This document shows, in pieces, positions 26,497-34,161 of a DNA stretch of 64,000 nt. Position 1 is the first letter of the stretch; every line of letters begins with the position of its first letter. A model generated the notes under the pieces. That model had not been told where the DNA came from. It saw nothing but the letters and a program-made list of their open reading frames with translations, and ran no database searches. Origin of the DNA: JAWCQZ01 sp038869515 [NCBI: Halobacteria archaeon] (GTDB taxonomy: Archaea; Halobacteriota; Syntropharchaeia; JACQPP01); contig JAWCQZ010000001.1 in assembly GCA_038869515.1 (NCBI GenBank), positions 443,160 through 507,159 of the forward strand. Direction: 5' to 3'. The position numbers and the translations under genes are program-made.

Positions 26497-27521
26497 GAGC
26501 CGTGACCCTCCGGGGCCACGGGGGCCCCGAGGTCCTGAAGGTCGAGACCCTGCCCGACCCCAGACCCGGCCCCAAGGAGGCGCTCGTCCGGGTCAAGGCC
26601 TGCGGCCTGAACCACCTCGACGTCTGGGTCCGGAAGGGGCTGCCCAACCTCGAACTGGCCCATCCCCACATCCCGGGCGCCGACATCTCGGGAACCGTGG
26701 TGGAGGCCGGCCCCGGAGCCGGGCGGGAGTGGGTCGGGCGCGACGTGGTCCTCCAGCCGGGCCTCTCCTGCGGCGCCTGCCCCGCCTGCGCCTCCGGCCG
26801 CGACGACATGTGCCCCCGCTACGGCATCCTCGGCGAGCACCGCCCCGGGGGGTGCGCCGAACTGGTCGCCGTGCCCCGGGAGAACCTCATGCCCAAGCCC
26901 GCGCGCATCTCCCACGCGGAGGCCGCCTGCATCCCGGTGGTCTTCCTGACCGCCTGGCACATGCTGGTCGCCCGCGCGCAGGTGCGCCCCGGTGAGAGCG
27001 TGGTGGTCATGGCCGCGGGCTCCGGGGTCGGCAGCGCCGCCGTCCAGATTGCGAAACTCTGGGGCGCCACCGTCATCGCCGCCGCCGGCTCTGCGGGAAA
27101 ACTGGACCGGGCCCGGAAACTCGGCGCGGACCACGGAATCGACTACGGCACGGAGGACCTCGGAGCCCGCATCAAGGAGTTGACCGGCGGCAGGGGCGCC
27201 GACGTGATTGCCGACAGCGTCGGCGTCGCCCAGTGGGAGAGGATGGTCCGGGCTCTGGCCTGGGGCGGGCGGCTCGTGACCTGCGGGGCGACCTCCGGTT
27301 TCGACGCCAGGACCGACCTGCGCCACCTCTTCTTCCGTCGGCTCAGTCTGCTCGGGTCCACCATGGGGTCGAAGGGGGAGCTGCACGATGTGATGCGCCA
27401 CGTCGAGGCGGGGAAACTGAAACCGGTGCTTGACACCGTCTTCCCTCTCGAAAAGGTGGCGGAGGCGCACAAGAGGCTCGAAGGAAGGGAAGTGTTCGGG
27501 AAGTTGGTGCTGGAGTTGTAG
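26493..27521 (+). CDS. Zinc-type alcohol dehydrogenase / quinone oxidoreductase family (MDR)
   Basis: A medium-chain dehydrogenase of 342 residues. The GroES-like half has CGLNHLDVWVRKG near 37-49 and a complete structural-zinc lobe, CGACPACASGRDDMC (C-x2-C-x2-C-x7-C) near 94-109. The Rossmann half has VVMAAGSGVGSAAVQIAKLWGATVIA near 170-195 and GADVIADSVG. The catalytic-zinc Cys is CGLNHLD and the His/Glu ligands look incomplete, so it may be a zinc-independent reductase such as a crotonyl-CoA or quinone reductase type. It is co-transcribed with the YgfZ-like gene. Confidence 0.9.
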   Translation: MRAVTLRGHGGPEVLKVETLPDPRPGPKEALVRVKACGLNHLDVWVRKGLPNLELAHPHIPGADISGTVVEAGPGAGREWVGRDVVLQPGLSCGACPACASGRDDMCPRYGILGEHRPGGCAELVAVPRENLMPKPARISHAEAACIPVVFLTAWHMLVARAQVRPGESVVVMAAGSGVGSAAVQIAKLWGATVIAAAGSAGKLDRARKLGADHGIDYGTEDLGARIKELTGGRGADVIADSVGVAQWERMVRALAWGGRLVTCGATSGFDARTDLRHLFFRRLSLLGSTMGSKGELHDVMRHVEAGKLKPVLDTVFPLEKVAEAHKRLEGREVFGKLVLEL

Positions 27522-27582
27522 CGGCGGCTCTTGCCCAGAACCTTCAAATGTAGGCGTTTCCCCGCCCCGTTTTTTGAAATAT

Positions 27583-27617
27583 TGTGATGTGCGCGAGCAT
27601 CGCGTGCGCACATCACA
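27583..27617. terminator. 12-bp perfect hairpin at the end of hisB
   Basis: TGTGATGTGCGC at 27583-27594 pairs exactly with GCGCACATCACA at 27606-27617 across an 11-base loop. It includes the hisB stop codon (27613-27615). A T6 run lies at 27570-27575 on the plus strand. It probably separates the converging alcohol dehydrogenase and his transcripts. Confidence 0.6.
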
Positions 27618-28191
27618 GTCTCCCCTTCGTGCTCGGAACCCTCCCGTGGGTCACCTGGGCCCCCCGCCGCAGGGCCACGCCCAGCGCCTTGAACAGCGCC
27701 TCCAGCATGTGGTGGTCGTCCTCGCCATCCGTCGCGGCGTGGAGGGTGACGCCCCCGTGCTTGGCCAGTTGCTCCAGGAAGTGGACCGCGCTCCGTGTCG
27801 CCAGGCCGCCGACCCTCTTTTCCACGAACTTGCCCTCGAAGGCGACGTAGGAGCGGCCCCCGAGGTCGAGGGCCACGGTTGCCAGGGACTCGTCCATGGG
27901 GACGGCGGCGCTGCCGAAACGCTCGATGCCCCGCCGGTCCCCGAGGGCCTTCGAGAGGGCCTGTCCCAGGACAATCGCGGTGTCCTCGACGGTGTGGTGG
28001 TCGCCGGTGGGAAGGTCTCCCCGGGCCCGGAGGTCGAGGTCCATGCGGCCGTGGAGGGCCATCGCCTCGAGGATGTGGTTGAAGAGAGGGATGCCGGTCC
28101 GGGCCTTGACCCGGCCCGTCCCGTCGAGGGAGAGGCGGCAGCGGATGGAGGTCTCCTTGGTTTTCCGCTCGACGGTGGCGGTGCGCGCCAT
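27613..28191 (-). CDS. hisB: Imidazoleglycerol-phosphate dehydratase
   Basis: Sixth step of histidine synthesis. The 192 residues start MARTATVERKTKETSIRCRLSLDGTGR. The manganese-binding motifs are NHILEAMALHGRMDLDLRARGD (near 38-60), GDHHTVEDTAIVLGQAL near 63-80 and the second HHMLEALFKALG near 160. HGRVPSTKG at the end is the conserved C-terminus. It lies 22 bases downstream of hisA on the same strand, so a hisA-hisB transcript is likely. Other his genes are not in the window. Confidence 0.95.
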   Translation of the reverse strand: MARTATVERKTKETSIRCRLSLDGTGRVKARTGIPLFNHILEAMALHGRMDLDLRARGDLPTGDHHTVEDTAIVLGQALSKALGDRRGIERFGSAAVPMDESLATVALDLGGRSYVAFEGKFVEKRVGGLATRSAVHFLEQLAKHGGVTLHAATDGEDDHHMLEALFKALGVALRRGAQVTHGRVPSTKGRL

Positions 28192-28213
28192 GGGCAGGAA
28201 TGGCTGCCGGTGA

Positions 28214-28930
28214 CTATACCCCTTTCTCCAGGGCGAGGGCTTCCGGGAGAGCGATTTTCCCCTCGTAGAGCCCCCGCCCCAGCACCGCTCCCGCAGCCCC
28301 GGCGTCGCGGATGGCCCGCACGTCGTCGAGGCTGGAGATGCCCCCCGCGACGAGGATGGGGACGCCCAATTTCGTGAGTTCCTTGACGGGCCCCAGGGGC
28401 AGCCCCCTCCCGCGCCCCTCCACATCCACGTTGGTGAAGAGGAAGGTTCCGGCGACCCCCTCGAACCGCTCGACCAGTTCCCGGGGCGTCGCTCCGGTTC
28501 CCCGCGTCCAGCCCCGCGTCGCCACCTCGCCCCTCCTCGCGTCCACCGCGACCACGACGGCCTCGGGCCCATACTGCTCCACGGTCCTCTCCACCATCTC
28601 GGGCCTCTCCACCGCCGCCGTCCCGAAGATGACCCGGCTCGCCCCCTGGCCGAGCCAGAAGGCGGCCCGGGTCAGGGTCCGGATGCCGCCCCCGACCTGG
28701 ACCTTCGCGTCGCCCCGGGAGCGGACGATGTCGAGGAGGAGTTCCCGGTTGGAGCCCGCCCCCGCCGCGCCGTCGAGGTCCACCACGTGGAGCCACCGGG
28801 CCCCCGCGTCCACCCACCGCTGTGCGGCGGCCACCGGGTCCCCGAGATCGAGGAGGGTTCTCTCGCCCCCCTCCAGGACCACGGCGCGGCCCTTCTGGAG
28901 GTCCACGGCGGGATAGATGGCGAAGGCCAT
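28214..28930 (-). CDS. hisA: ProFAR isomerase
   Basis: HisA isomerises ProFAR to PRFAR in histidine synthesis. The protein has 238 residues beginning MAFAIYPAVDLQKGRAVVLEGG, with the catalytic Asp in AVDLQKG. WLHVVDLDGAAGAGSN near 50, VQVGGGIRT near 80 (phosphate-binding), VVAVDARRGEVATRGW near 125 and LVAGGISSLDDVRAI near 190 complete the barrel. A start five codons upstream (28945, MKNPT) is possible, but a TATA-like GGTTATGG (complement of about 28954-28961) favours the inner ATG with a short leader. The gene is divergent from the PfkB-family kinase. Confidence 0.95.
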   Translation of the reverse strand: MAFAIYPAVDLQKGRAVVLEGGERTLLDLGDPVAAAQRWVDAGARWLHVVDLDGAAGAGSNRELLLDIVRSRGDAKVQVGGGIRTLTRAAFWLGQGASRVIFGTAAVERPEMVERTVEQYGPEAVVVAVDARRGEVATRGWTRGTGATPRELVERFEGVAGTFLFTNVDVEGRGRGLPLGPVKELTKLGVPILVAGGISSLDDVRAIRDAGAAGAVLGRGLYEGKIALPEALALEKGV

Positions 28931-28966
28931 GGTGGGGTTTTTCATCCGGCCTCCATAACCTTTCGG

Positions 28967-29890
28967 ATGCCTCCGGAGGTTCTCGCGTTCGGCGCCCTCA
29001 ACGTGGACCGCCTGGTGCGGGTCGATTTCATCCCCGGCTCCGGCGCCGAGACCTCGGGACGCGAGGTGGAGCTCTCGCCCGGGGGGGCGGCGGGCAACTT
29101 CGCCGCAGGAATGGCCCGCCTTGGTCTCCGGTCGGGGCTGGTGGCGCGGGTCGGGAGCGACCCGCACGGCGATTTCCTCCTCCGGGCCCTCCGGCGGGAG
29201 CGGGTGGATGTTCGCGGGGTCCGGAGGGTCGGAGGGTTCAGCGGCCGGGTGACCGCGATGGTGGACCGGCAGGGGGAGCGCGCGCTCATCGTGGAGCCCG
29301 GGGTGAACGACGGATGGAAAGGCCTCCCCCCCTCCGTCCCGTTCGGTCGGGCCCGATGGCTCCACCTCACCTCCTTCGCCTGCACCGAGGGGGACGGGCC
29401 CCTGCGGGTCCAGGCCGCGGCCGCCCGTCTCTGCGCGGGCCGGGTCAGCCTCGACCCGGGAAACCTCTACGCGCGGCGCGGGGAGAGGGGGTTGCGTCCC
29501 CTCCTCCGGAGGACGGCGGTGCTGCTGCCTTCCGAGGAGGAGTTGCAGAAAATCACGTCGGGAGCGGCCGTTCCCGGGGCGGAGGCCCTCGCCGAGGGGG
29601 GGATGACCGTGGCGGTCAAGATGGGTCCTCGGGGCTGCTTCGCCACGAACGGCCGGGAGTCGGCCCGCCTGCCGTCGCTCGCGGCGAAGGTCGTGGACAC
29701 CACCGGCGCGGGGGACGCCTTCGACTCCGGATTCATCTTCGGCCGCCTCCGCGGCCACCCACTGAGGGAGTGCGCCCTCCTCGGGAGCCTCGCCGCCGCG
29801 TCGTGCGTGGCGCGGGCGGGGGCGTGGACGGGGCTGCCGAGCCGGGCCGAGCTGCTGCGGAGATTCGAGACCGCCCGGGGGCGGATGTGA
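28967..29890 (+). CDS. PfkB/ribokinase-family carbohydrate kinase
   Basis: The 307 residues open VLAFGALNVDRLVRVDFIP, the family's N-terminal strand, then ELSPGGAAGNFAAGMARLGLRSGLVARVG near 37-65 (PfkB signature 1). DTTGAGDAFDSGFIFGRL near 240-257 is signature 2 with the anion hole and catalytic Asp. KMGPRGCFA lies near 215. Substrate is not determined: nucleosides, fructose phosphates and KDG are all used by archaeal members. The stop overlaps the start of the MoaD-like gene (GTGA), implying co-expression. Confidence 0.9.
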   Translation: MPPEVLAFGALNVDRLVRVDFIPGSGAETSGREVELSPGGAAGNFAAGMARLGLRSGLVARVGSDPHGDFLLRALRRERVDVRGVRRVGGFSGRVTAMVDRQGERALIVEPGVNDGWKGLPPSVPFGRARWLHLTSFACTEGDGPLRVQAAAARLCAGRVSLDPGNLYARRGERGLRPLLRRTAVLLPSEEELQKITSGAAVPGAEALAEGGMTVAVKMGPRGCFATNGRESARLPSLAAKVVDTTGAGDAFDSGFIFGRLRGHPLRECALLGSLAAASCVARAGAWTGLPSRAELLRRFETARGRM

Positions 29891-30153
29891 AGGTCGCCCT
29901 CCGCGCGTTTGCATCTTGTCGAGAGGCGCTCGGGACCGATTTGATGGAGGTGGAGGCTCCGGCCGGCTCGACCCTCCGGGATCTGCTGCGCTCCCTGAAG
30001 TCGAAGGGCCTCGACGTGCTGGAGGGCGAAAATCTCCGCGCCGAGACCAACGTGCTGGTGAACGGGGAGCAGGTGGAGTACGGGAAGGGGCTGGATACCG
30101 TCCTGCAGGAGGGGGACGAGGTCGCCGTTTTCCCGCCGGTGGCGGGGGGCTAA
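29887..30153 (+). CDS. MoaD/ThiS-like ubiquitin-fold sulfur carrier (SAMP-type)
   Basis: An 88-residue beta-grasp protein starting at GTG 29887. VKVALRAFASCREALG is the first strand, STLRDLLRSLKSKG lies near 30, NVLVNGEQVEYGKGLDTVLQEGDEVAVFPPVAGG is the C-terminal half, and it ends in Gly-Gly, the residue pair thiocarboxylated by an E1-like enzyme. It could serve molybdopterin synthesis, tRNA thiolation or protein modification (SAMP). No MoaE or E1 gene is nearby, although a molybdopterin-domain protein is encoded about 1.7 kb away. Confidence 0.88.
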   Translation: MKVALRAFASCREALGTDLMEVEAPAGSTLRDLLRSLKSKGLDVLEGENLRAETNVLVNGEQVEYGKGLDTVLQEGDEVAVFPPVAGG

Positions 30154-30178
30154 GCAGCCCCAAAAAAGTCCCCCCAGA

Positions 30179-30250
30179 TTCCGGTGGGGAACCGGAAGGC
30201 CGGTATTTTGCTCCTTTCGCAACCCCGGAAGGAGCCTTCCAGAAAGGCTC
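30179..30250. other. Cluster of three hairpins between convergent genes
   Basis: TTCCGGT/ACCGGAA (30179-30197, 7 bp), GCTCCTT/AAGGAGC (30210-30235, 7 bp) and GAGCCTT/AAGGCTC (30232-30250, 7 bp) are all perfect. The second and third share 30232-30235, so they cannot form together. C-AAAAAA lies just before at 30161-30167. The stretch lies in the 124-base gap between the MoaD-like gene and the beta-propeller gene. It may be a bidirectional terminator or a small structured RNA. Confidence 0.5.
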
Positions 30251-30277
30251 GATGAGGAAGAATTAATTCGGCCTCAC

Positions 30278-31798
30278 TTAGCCCCGGTGCCCCGCCCGAT
30301 CCAGCATCCGCTTCACCGCATTCAGCCTCCCCATCGCCTCCTCCCGCAACGCGTTGTAGCGCGGCGCATCGAGCAGCCCCCGTCCCCTCATGTACTCAAG
30401 GTTCTCCAGGGTCTTCTCCTCCCGCGCCCGCTCGCGGAGGAGCCGCGCGACCTCGCGGGGGACCGGGGGCGTCCGGGGCACGACGGGGCGTGGAGCCGGT
30501 TTCGGGGACGCGGGTTTCGACTTCTGGGGTTTCGTCGCAGGCGGCTTCTCCGGCTCCGCGAGCGGGCCCTTTTTTGGAACTCCCGGGCGCTCCCGCGGCG
30601 CCCCCTTCCGGCGCTTCAGGGCAGGCACTCTCGCGGGGAGCGACCTCAGGACCTTCCACGCCTGCGGCAGCCCCGGGACCAGGAGGAGTCCCCGCTGGTG
30701 GAGGAATGCCAGGAGTGTCAGGGCCCATGCGGCCCCGGCGGCGGCCAGGAGCGTTCCAACCGGGAGAGGTCCCGCGGGCTCGGGGGGCGGCGGCGCGGGG
30801 AGGTCGGCCGCAGAGGTCGGGACAGGCGATGGCTCGGGAACCCGGTCCGAGACGTTCACAGCGGGCTCGGCAACTCTGGGCACCTCCACAAATCCGGTAT
30901 CGAGCGTGTGGACGAGCCCCCCCTTTGCGCCCACCGCCGCCCGGGAGCCGTCCTGCGACAGCGCGAGCGCCTCCACCGGGCGGAAGAAACTCCTGCGCCA
31001 CAGGGTGGTCCAATCGGAGCCGAGGGCCGCCACGTCATCGCCCCACGCTGCCAGCAGGAACGAGCCATTGGCCGAGAAGTCCAGGCCCGCGATGCTCAAG
31101 GGCGGCTCCAAGGTCCGGGTGAGCCTCTCGGTCCCGTTCCGGTCGAAGACACGGAGCCTCCCCTGGGCGCTCCCGATGGCCACCGCCGAGCCGTCCTCCG
31201 CCACCGCAAGGGCGGAGGTGGTCTGGACCGGCCGCCTCCACCTCTCCGCGGCCTGCCCGTCGAGGAGCAGGAGAGTGCCGGGGATGGAAACCGCGAGCGT
31301 GCCCCCGTCGGCCGAAAGGCCCAGGGCCTCCAGGGGCCCCTCCAGCCTCTGCCCGGTCACGGGCCGCCCGTCCCGGTCCACGAAGACGAGGGTCCCGTCC
31401 TGGGTCCCGATTGCGGTGCGGAACCCCCGGGCTGCCACGGCCATCGAGTTCACCACCGCCGTGGCCCGGTAGGTCCAGAGGGGGGAGAAGTCGGAGCCCC
31501 GGAGGGTGATTTCGGTTCCAACGGCGGTGGCGAGGAACGAGCCGTCCGGGGCCGCGGCGAACTTCGGGACGATTCCGACGGGGAGGCTCCGGACCACCGA
31601 GCCGTTGTCGCCAAGCAGTGTGAGCGCCCCCCCGTGGACAGCCACGTAGGTCGCGTTGGGCGGCAGGGCGAGGCCGGTGACCCGGTCGAGGGCGGGGTAG
31701 GACCAGCGCTCCACCGGCTCCTGTTGGGCGGCCGCGGGAGCCAGGAGGGTCGCCAGGGCCGCCCACCCGAGGAGCCGCAGCAGCCCGCCCACGCTCAC
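30278..31798 (-). CDS. Secreted beta-propeller, membrane-anchored, with cytoplasmic helical tail
   Basis: The 506-residue protein starts at GTG with a signal peptide, GGLLRLLGWAALATLLAPAAAQQ. Residues 30-310 contain about seven blade-like repeats with WD40/PQQ character (for example GVVPKF-A-A-PDGSFLATA, ALGLSADGGTLAVSI, ALAVAEDGSAVAIGSAQGRLRVFDRNG, ALALSQDGSRAAVGAKGG). A Pro/Ala linker, a transmembrane helix (LLAAAGAAWALTLLAFL near 350-367), a Lys/Pro-rich segment and a C-terminal helical module (LENLEYMRGRGLLDAPRYNALREEAMGRL) follow; the last resembles a SHOCT-like domain. The start overlaps the stop of the molybdopterin-domain gene, so it is the third gene of an apgM operon. Confidence 0.82.
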   Translation of the reverse strand: MSVGGLLRLLGWAALATLLAPAAAQQEPVERWSYPALDRVTGLALPPNATYVAVHGGALTLLGDNGSVVRSLPVGIVPKFAAAPDGSFLATAVGTEITLRGSDFSPLWTYRATAVVNSMAVAARGFRTAIGTQDGTLVFVDRDGRPVTGQRLEGPLEALGLSADGGTLAVSIPGTLLLLDGQAAERWRRPVQTTSALAVAEDGSAVAIGSAQGRLRVFDRNGTERLTRTLEPPLSIAGLDFSANGSFLLAAWGDDVAALGSDWTTLWRRSFFRPVEALALSQDGSRAAVGAKGGLVHTLDTGFVEVPRVAEPAVNVSDRVPEPSPVPTSAADLPAPPPPEPAGPLPVGTLLAAAGAAWALTLLAFLHQRGLLLVPGLPQAWKVLRSLPARVPALKRRKGAPRERPGVPKKGPLAEPEKPPATKPQKSKPASPKPAPRPVVPRTPPVPREVARLLRERAREEKTLENLEYMRGRGLLDAPRYNALREEAMGRLNAVKRMLDRAGHRG

Positions 31799-32235
31799 CC
31801 CTTCCGCACCATCGGGACGTCCGGATGATTGGAGGATGTCTCGCGGAAGGGCCCCTCCCGCACCTCGATGGCGACGACGCCCTTGACGCTGGCGCAGGGA
31901 TTGGACGAGCCCGGCATCACGAGCCGGAGGGGCCCTCCCTGGTCCTCCCGGAGGGGCCCCTCCCCGAGCCGCAGAAGGAGGAGCCCCAGGCGCCGGAACT
32001 CCTCCAGGGCCGCCACCCCGGCGAAGCCGTCGGAAGCGATGACCCGGACGTGGGTCGCGCCCGGGCTCGGCCCCGCCATCTCCAGGAGGCGTTCGACCGG
32101 GACTCCCTCTGCGGTCGGCTCGGGCCTGAACGGGCTCAGGGGCCCCCGGCTCCGGGGAAGCCGCGCGAGGAGGGAGCCGGGGAGTTCGAGGGGCGTCCGG
32201 ACGGCGCCGGTGACGCGGAGGGCAGGGGGGCTCAC
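31795..32235 (-). CDS. Small protein resembling the sulfite-oxidase-type molybdopterin-binding domain
   Basis: A 146-residue protein starting at GTG 32235, overlapping the apgM stop (GTGA). LRVTGAVRTPLELPGSLLARLPR, GVPVERLLEMAGPSPGATHVRVIASDGFAGVAAL and GGPLRLVMPGSSNPCASVKGVVAIEV follow the order and spacing of oxidoreductase molybdopterin-binding (PF00174-like) domains. The only Cys lies in SSNPCASVKG near the C-terminus, not at the cofactor-ligand position of sulfite oxidase, and the length is minimal. It may be a non-catalytic version. Assignment is by pattern recognition. Confidence 0.65.
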   Translation of the reverse strand: MSPPALRVTGAVRTPLELPGSLLARLPRSRGPLSPFRPEPTAEGVPVERLLEMAGPSPGATHVRVIASDGFAGVAALEEFRRLGLLLLRLGEGPLREDQGGPLRLVMPGSSNPCASVKGVVAIEVREGPFRETSSNHPDVPMVRKG

Positions 32236-33407
32236 GGCTTCAGCAGAAGGTCCATGAGGCCGGTCGCCTTCCTGTGCCCGAGGGAGCCATTGGCCGCCGA
32301 GGCCTCGCTGAAATCGGGCCCGTCGCCCTTCCCGCGCGGCGCGGGCCAGAGGGCGAAGGGGACCGGCTCCGGAGTGTGGCGCTTCAGGGCCACCGGCGTG
32401 TAGTGGTCGGTGGTCAGGAGCGCCCGCACCGGCTCGCCGAGTTCCGGGAGGCCGTCGAGGACCGGGCCGACGCACCGCCGGTCGAAGTCCTCCAGCGCCC
32501 GCAACTTGTTCTTCAGGGAGCCCTCGTGGCCCGCCTCGTCGGTGGACTCGACGTGGAGGTAGAGCAGGTCCACCCGGCGCAGGGCGTCGAGGGCCGCCCG
32601 GGCCTTCCCCTCGTAGTTGGTGTCGTAGTAGCCGGTCGCGCCCGGGACCTCGATGACCTCGAACTTCAGGTACCGCCCGACGCCGCGGAGCAGGTCCACG
32701 GCGGTGATGATGGCCCCGCGCGCGCCGAACTTCTCCTCGAAGGGCCGCACCTTCGGCGCTTTCCCGCAGCCCCAGAACCAGATCATCGTCGCCGGCGGCT
32801 TTCCGGCCTCCCGGCGCTTCCGGTTCACCGGGTGGTCCGCGAGCACCGCACGGGAGTCGAGCATGAACTTGCGGAGGACCGGGTCGCGGGGCAGATGGGG
32901 CTCGAAGGGCTTGTCGGAGATGTTGTGGGGCGGGGTGCACTGGGACTCCACCCCGTCGCGCCGGATGAGCAGGTTCCGGTAGGAGACGCCGGGTAGGAAA
33001 TCGAAGCCGTCGCCCCCGAGTTCCTCCTGAACCGCCCGCATCAACTCGGCCCCCTCCTGACTGGTGATGTGGCCCGCGGAGTAGTCCTTCATCACTCCGC
33101 TCTCGACCCAGACGAGGTTGCACCGATAGGCGACGTCTGTCGGGCCGAGGGGGATGTTCCGGGCCGCCGCCTCCAGGGGCGCCCGCCCCGTGTAGAACTC
33201 GGAGGGGTCGTAGCCGAGTATCGCCATGTTGGCCACGTCGGAGCCGGGCTCCAGCCCGGGGGGGCAGGTGGTCGCCGTCCCCAGCAGCCCCTCTCGGGCG
33301 AGGCGGTCCATGTTGGGTTTCTTCGCGGCCTGAAGCGGCGTCCGGTTCCCCAGTTCGGGGATCGGGTAGTCCCCCATGCCGTCGCCGAGGAAAATGATGC
33401 GCTTCAT
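32232..33407 (-). CDS. apgM: 2,3-bisphosphoglycerate-independent phosphoglycerate mutase, archaeal type
   Basis: Interconverts 3- and 2-phosphoglycerate. The 391 residues open MKRIIFLGDGMGDYPIPELGNRTPLQAAKKPNMDRLA, the metal-binding alkaline-phosphatase-superfamily start. PPGLEPGSDVANMAILGYDP near 49-68 carries the active Ser. HVESTDEAGHEGSLKNKLRALEDFD near 288-312 and LLTTDHYTPVALKRHTPEPVPF near 334-355 carry the remaining metal ligands. A related branch has been proposed as homoserine kinase, so the role is not fully fixed; thrC elsewhere in the window makes that possible. A TATA box (complement of GAATTAATAC, 33429-33438) and a GGAGG-like site precede the ATG. Confidence 0.92.
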   Translation of the reverse strand: MKRIIFLGDGMGDYPIPELGNRTPLQAAKKPNMDRLAREGLLGTATTCPPGLEPGSDVANMAILGYDPSEFYTGRAPLEAAARNIPLGPTDVAYRCNLVWVESGVMKDYSAGHITSQEGAELMRAVQEELGGDGFDFLPGVSYRNLLIRRDGVESQCTPPHNISDKPFEPHLPRDPVLRKFMLDSRAVLADHPVNRKRREAGKPPATMIWFWGCGKAPKVRPFEEKFGARGAIITAVDLLRGVGRYLKFEVIEVPGATGYYDTNYEGKARAALDALRRVDLLYLHVESTDEAGHEGSLKNKLRALEDFDRRCVGPVLDGLPELGEPVRALLTTDHYTPVALKRHTPEPVPFALWPAPRGKGDGPDFSEASAANGSLGHRKATGLMDLLLKP

Positions 33408-33482
33408 CGACCCTCCTGTCGGGTCGGGGAATTAATACGCCTTCGCAAACCTCCGCCGCGGCGCGGCGGCCCCCTCCTCCGG

Positions 33483-34085
33483 TCAGGAGAGCCCCTTCCG
33501 GACCTCCGCCTCGACCCTGCGCGCCACATCGGCCGGGCTCCCATCGGCGGGGACCGCCACCACCCGCCCCGGCTCCTCCTCCGCCACCCGGAGGTAGTTC
33601 TCCTGGACCCGCCGGAGGAACCTCTCTTTCTCGAAGGCGGTCCTCCCCCCCCTCCGCCCCTGCAGCCGGCGCACCGCCTCCCGGGGGTCGAGGACGAGGA
33701 GCACGGTCCGGTCGGGCCAGACGCTCCAGGGCCGGTGGGCCTCCCGGAGCCACTCCACAGGGTCTCCCGCCACCCGCCCGCGCAGGGTCTCCCCCTGGTA
33801 GGCGAGGCGGCTGTCGGAGTAGCGGTTGGTCACCACCGGCAGGCCCCGCGCGAGGGCGGGGCGGACGGTTCGCGAGAGGTGGAGCGCGTGGTCGGCGAGG
33901 AAGAGGTGGGCGAGGGCGAGGGGGTCGGCGTGCCGCCGCAAACTTTCCCGGATGGTCCGCCCAAGCCAGCCGCCGGTGGGCTCGGCAGTGAAGAGCGCTC
34001 CGTGGAAACGGGGGCGGAGGAGCCGGAGGACCGTGTCCTTCCCCGCACCGTCGATGCCTTCGATGGAGACGAGGCGGCCCGCCAT
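33483..34085 (-). CDS. tmk: Thymidylate kinase
   Basis: Phosphorylates dTMP. The 200-residue P-loop kinase begins MAGRLVSIEGIDGAGKDTVLRLL (P-loop GIDGAGKDT, with Asp instead of the common Ser after Lys). FTAEPTGGWLGRTIRESL near 40 holds the base-binding E-P-T motif, LFLADHALHLSRTVRPALARG near 70 follows, and VVTNRYSDSRLAYQGE near 93 contains the D-R-Y-like motif as N-R-Y-S-D-S. An upstream ATG (34109, MRGVEGD) lies within the promoter palindrome, so the inner ATG is chosen. It is divergent from the decayed dehydrogenase gene. Confidence 0.92.
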   Translation of the reverse strand: MAGRLVSIEGIDGAGKDTVLRLLRPRFHGALFTAEPTGGWLGRTIRESLRRHADPLALAHLFLADHALHLSRTVRPALARGLPVVTNRYSDSRLAYQGETLRGRVAGDPVEWLREAHRPWSVWPDRTVLLVLDPREAVRRLQGRRGGRTAFEKERFLRRVQENYLRVAEEEPGRVVAVPADGSPADVARRVEAEVRKGLS

Positions 34086-34109
34086 TGTGTCGCCCTCGAC
34101 TCCCCGCAT

Positions 34110-34140
34110 ATCAAACTGCTGCCGCAGGCAGTTTCATATC
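34110..34140. promoter_or_regulatory. Divergent promoter with an inverted repeat
   Basis: ATATCAAACTGC and GCAGTTTCATAT face each other across CGCAG-rich bases, an 11-of-12 inverted repeat. Each arm ends in a TATA-like ATAT for one of the two divergent genes: tmk on the minus strand and the dehydrogenase relic on the plus strand. Confidence 0.45.
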
Positions 34141-34161
34141 CGGGGACTCCGACCGCTCCTC

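Noticed and set aside
32236-33753. Upstream extension of the molybdopterin-domain gene
   Set aside because: This part is an alternative frame of apgM; the real start is the GTG overlapping the apgM stop.
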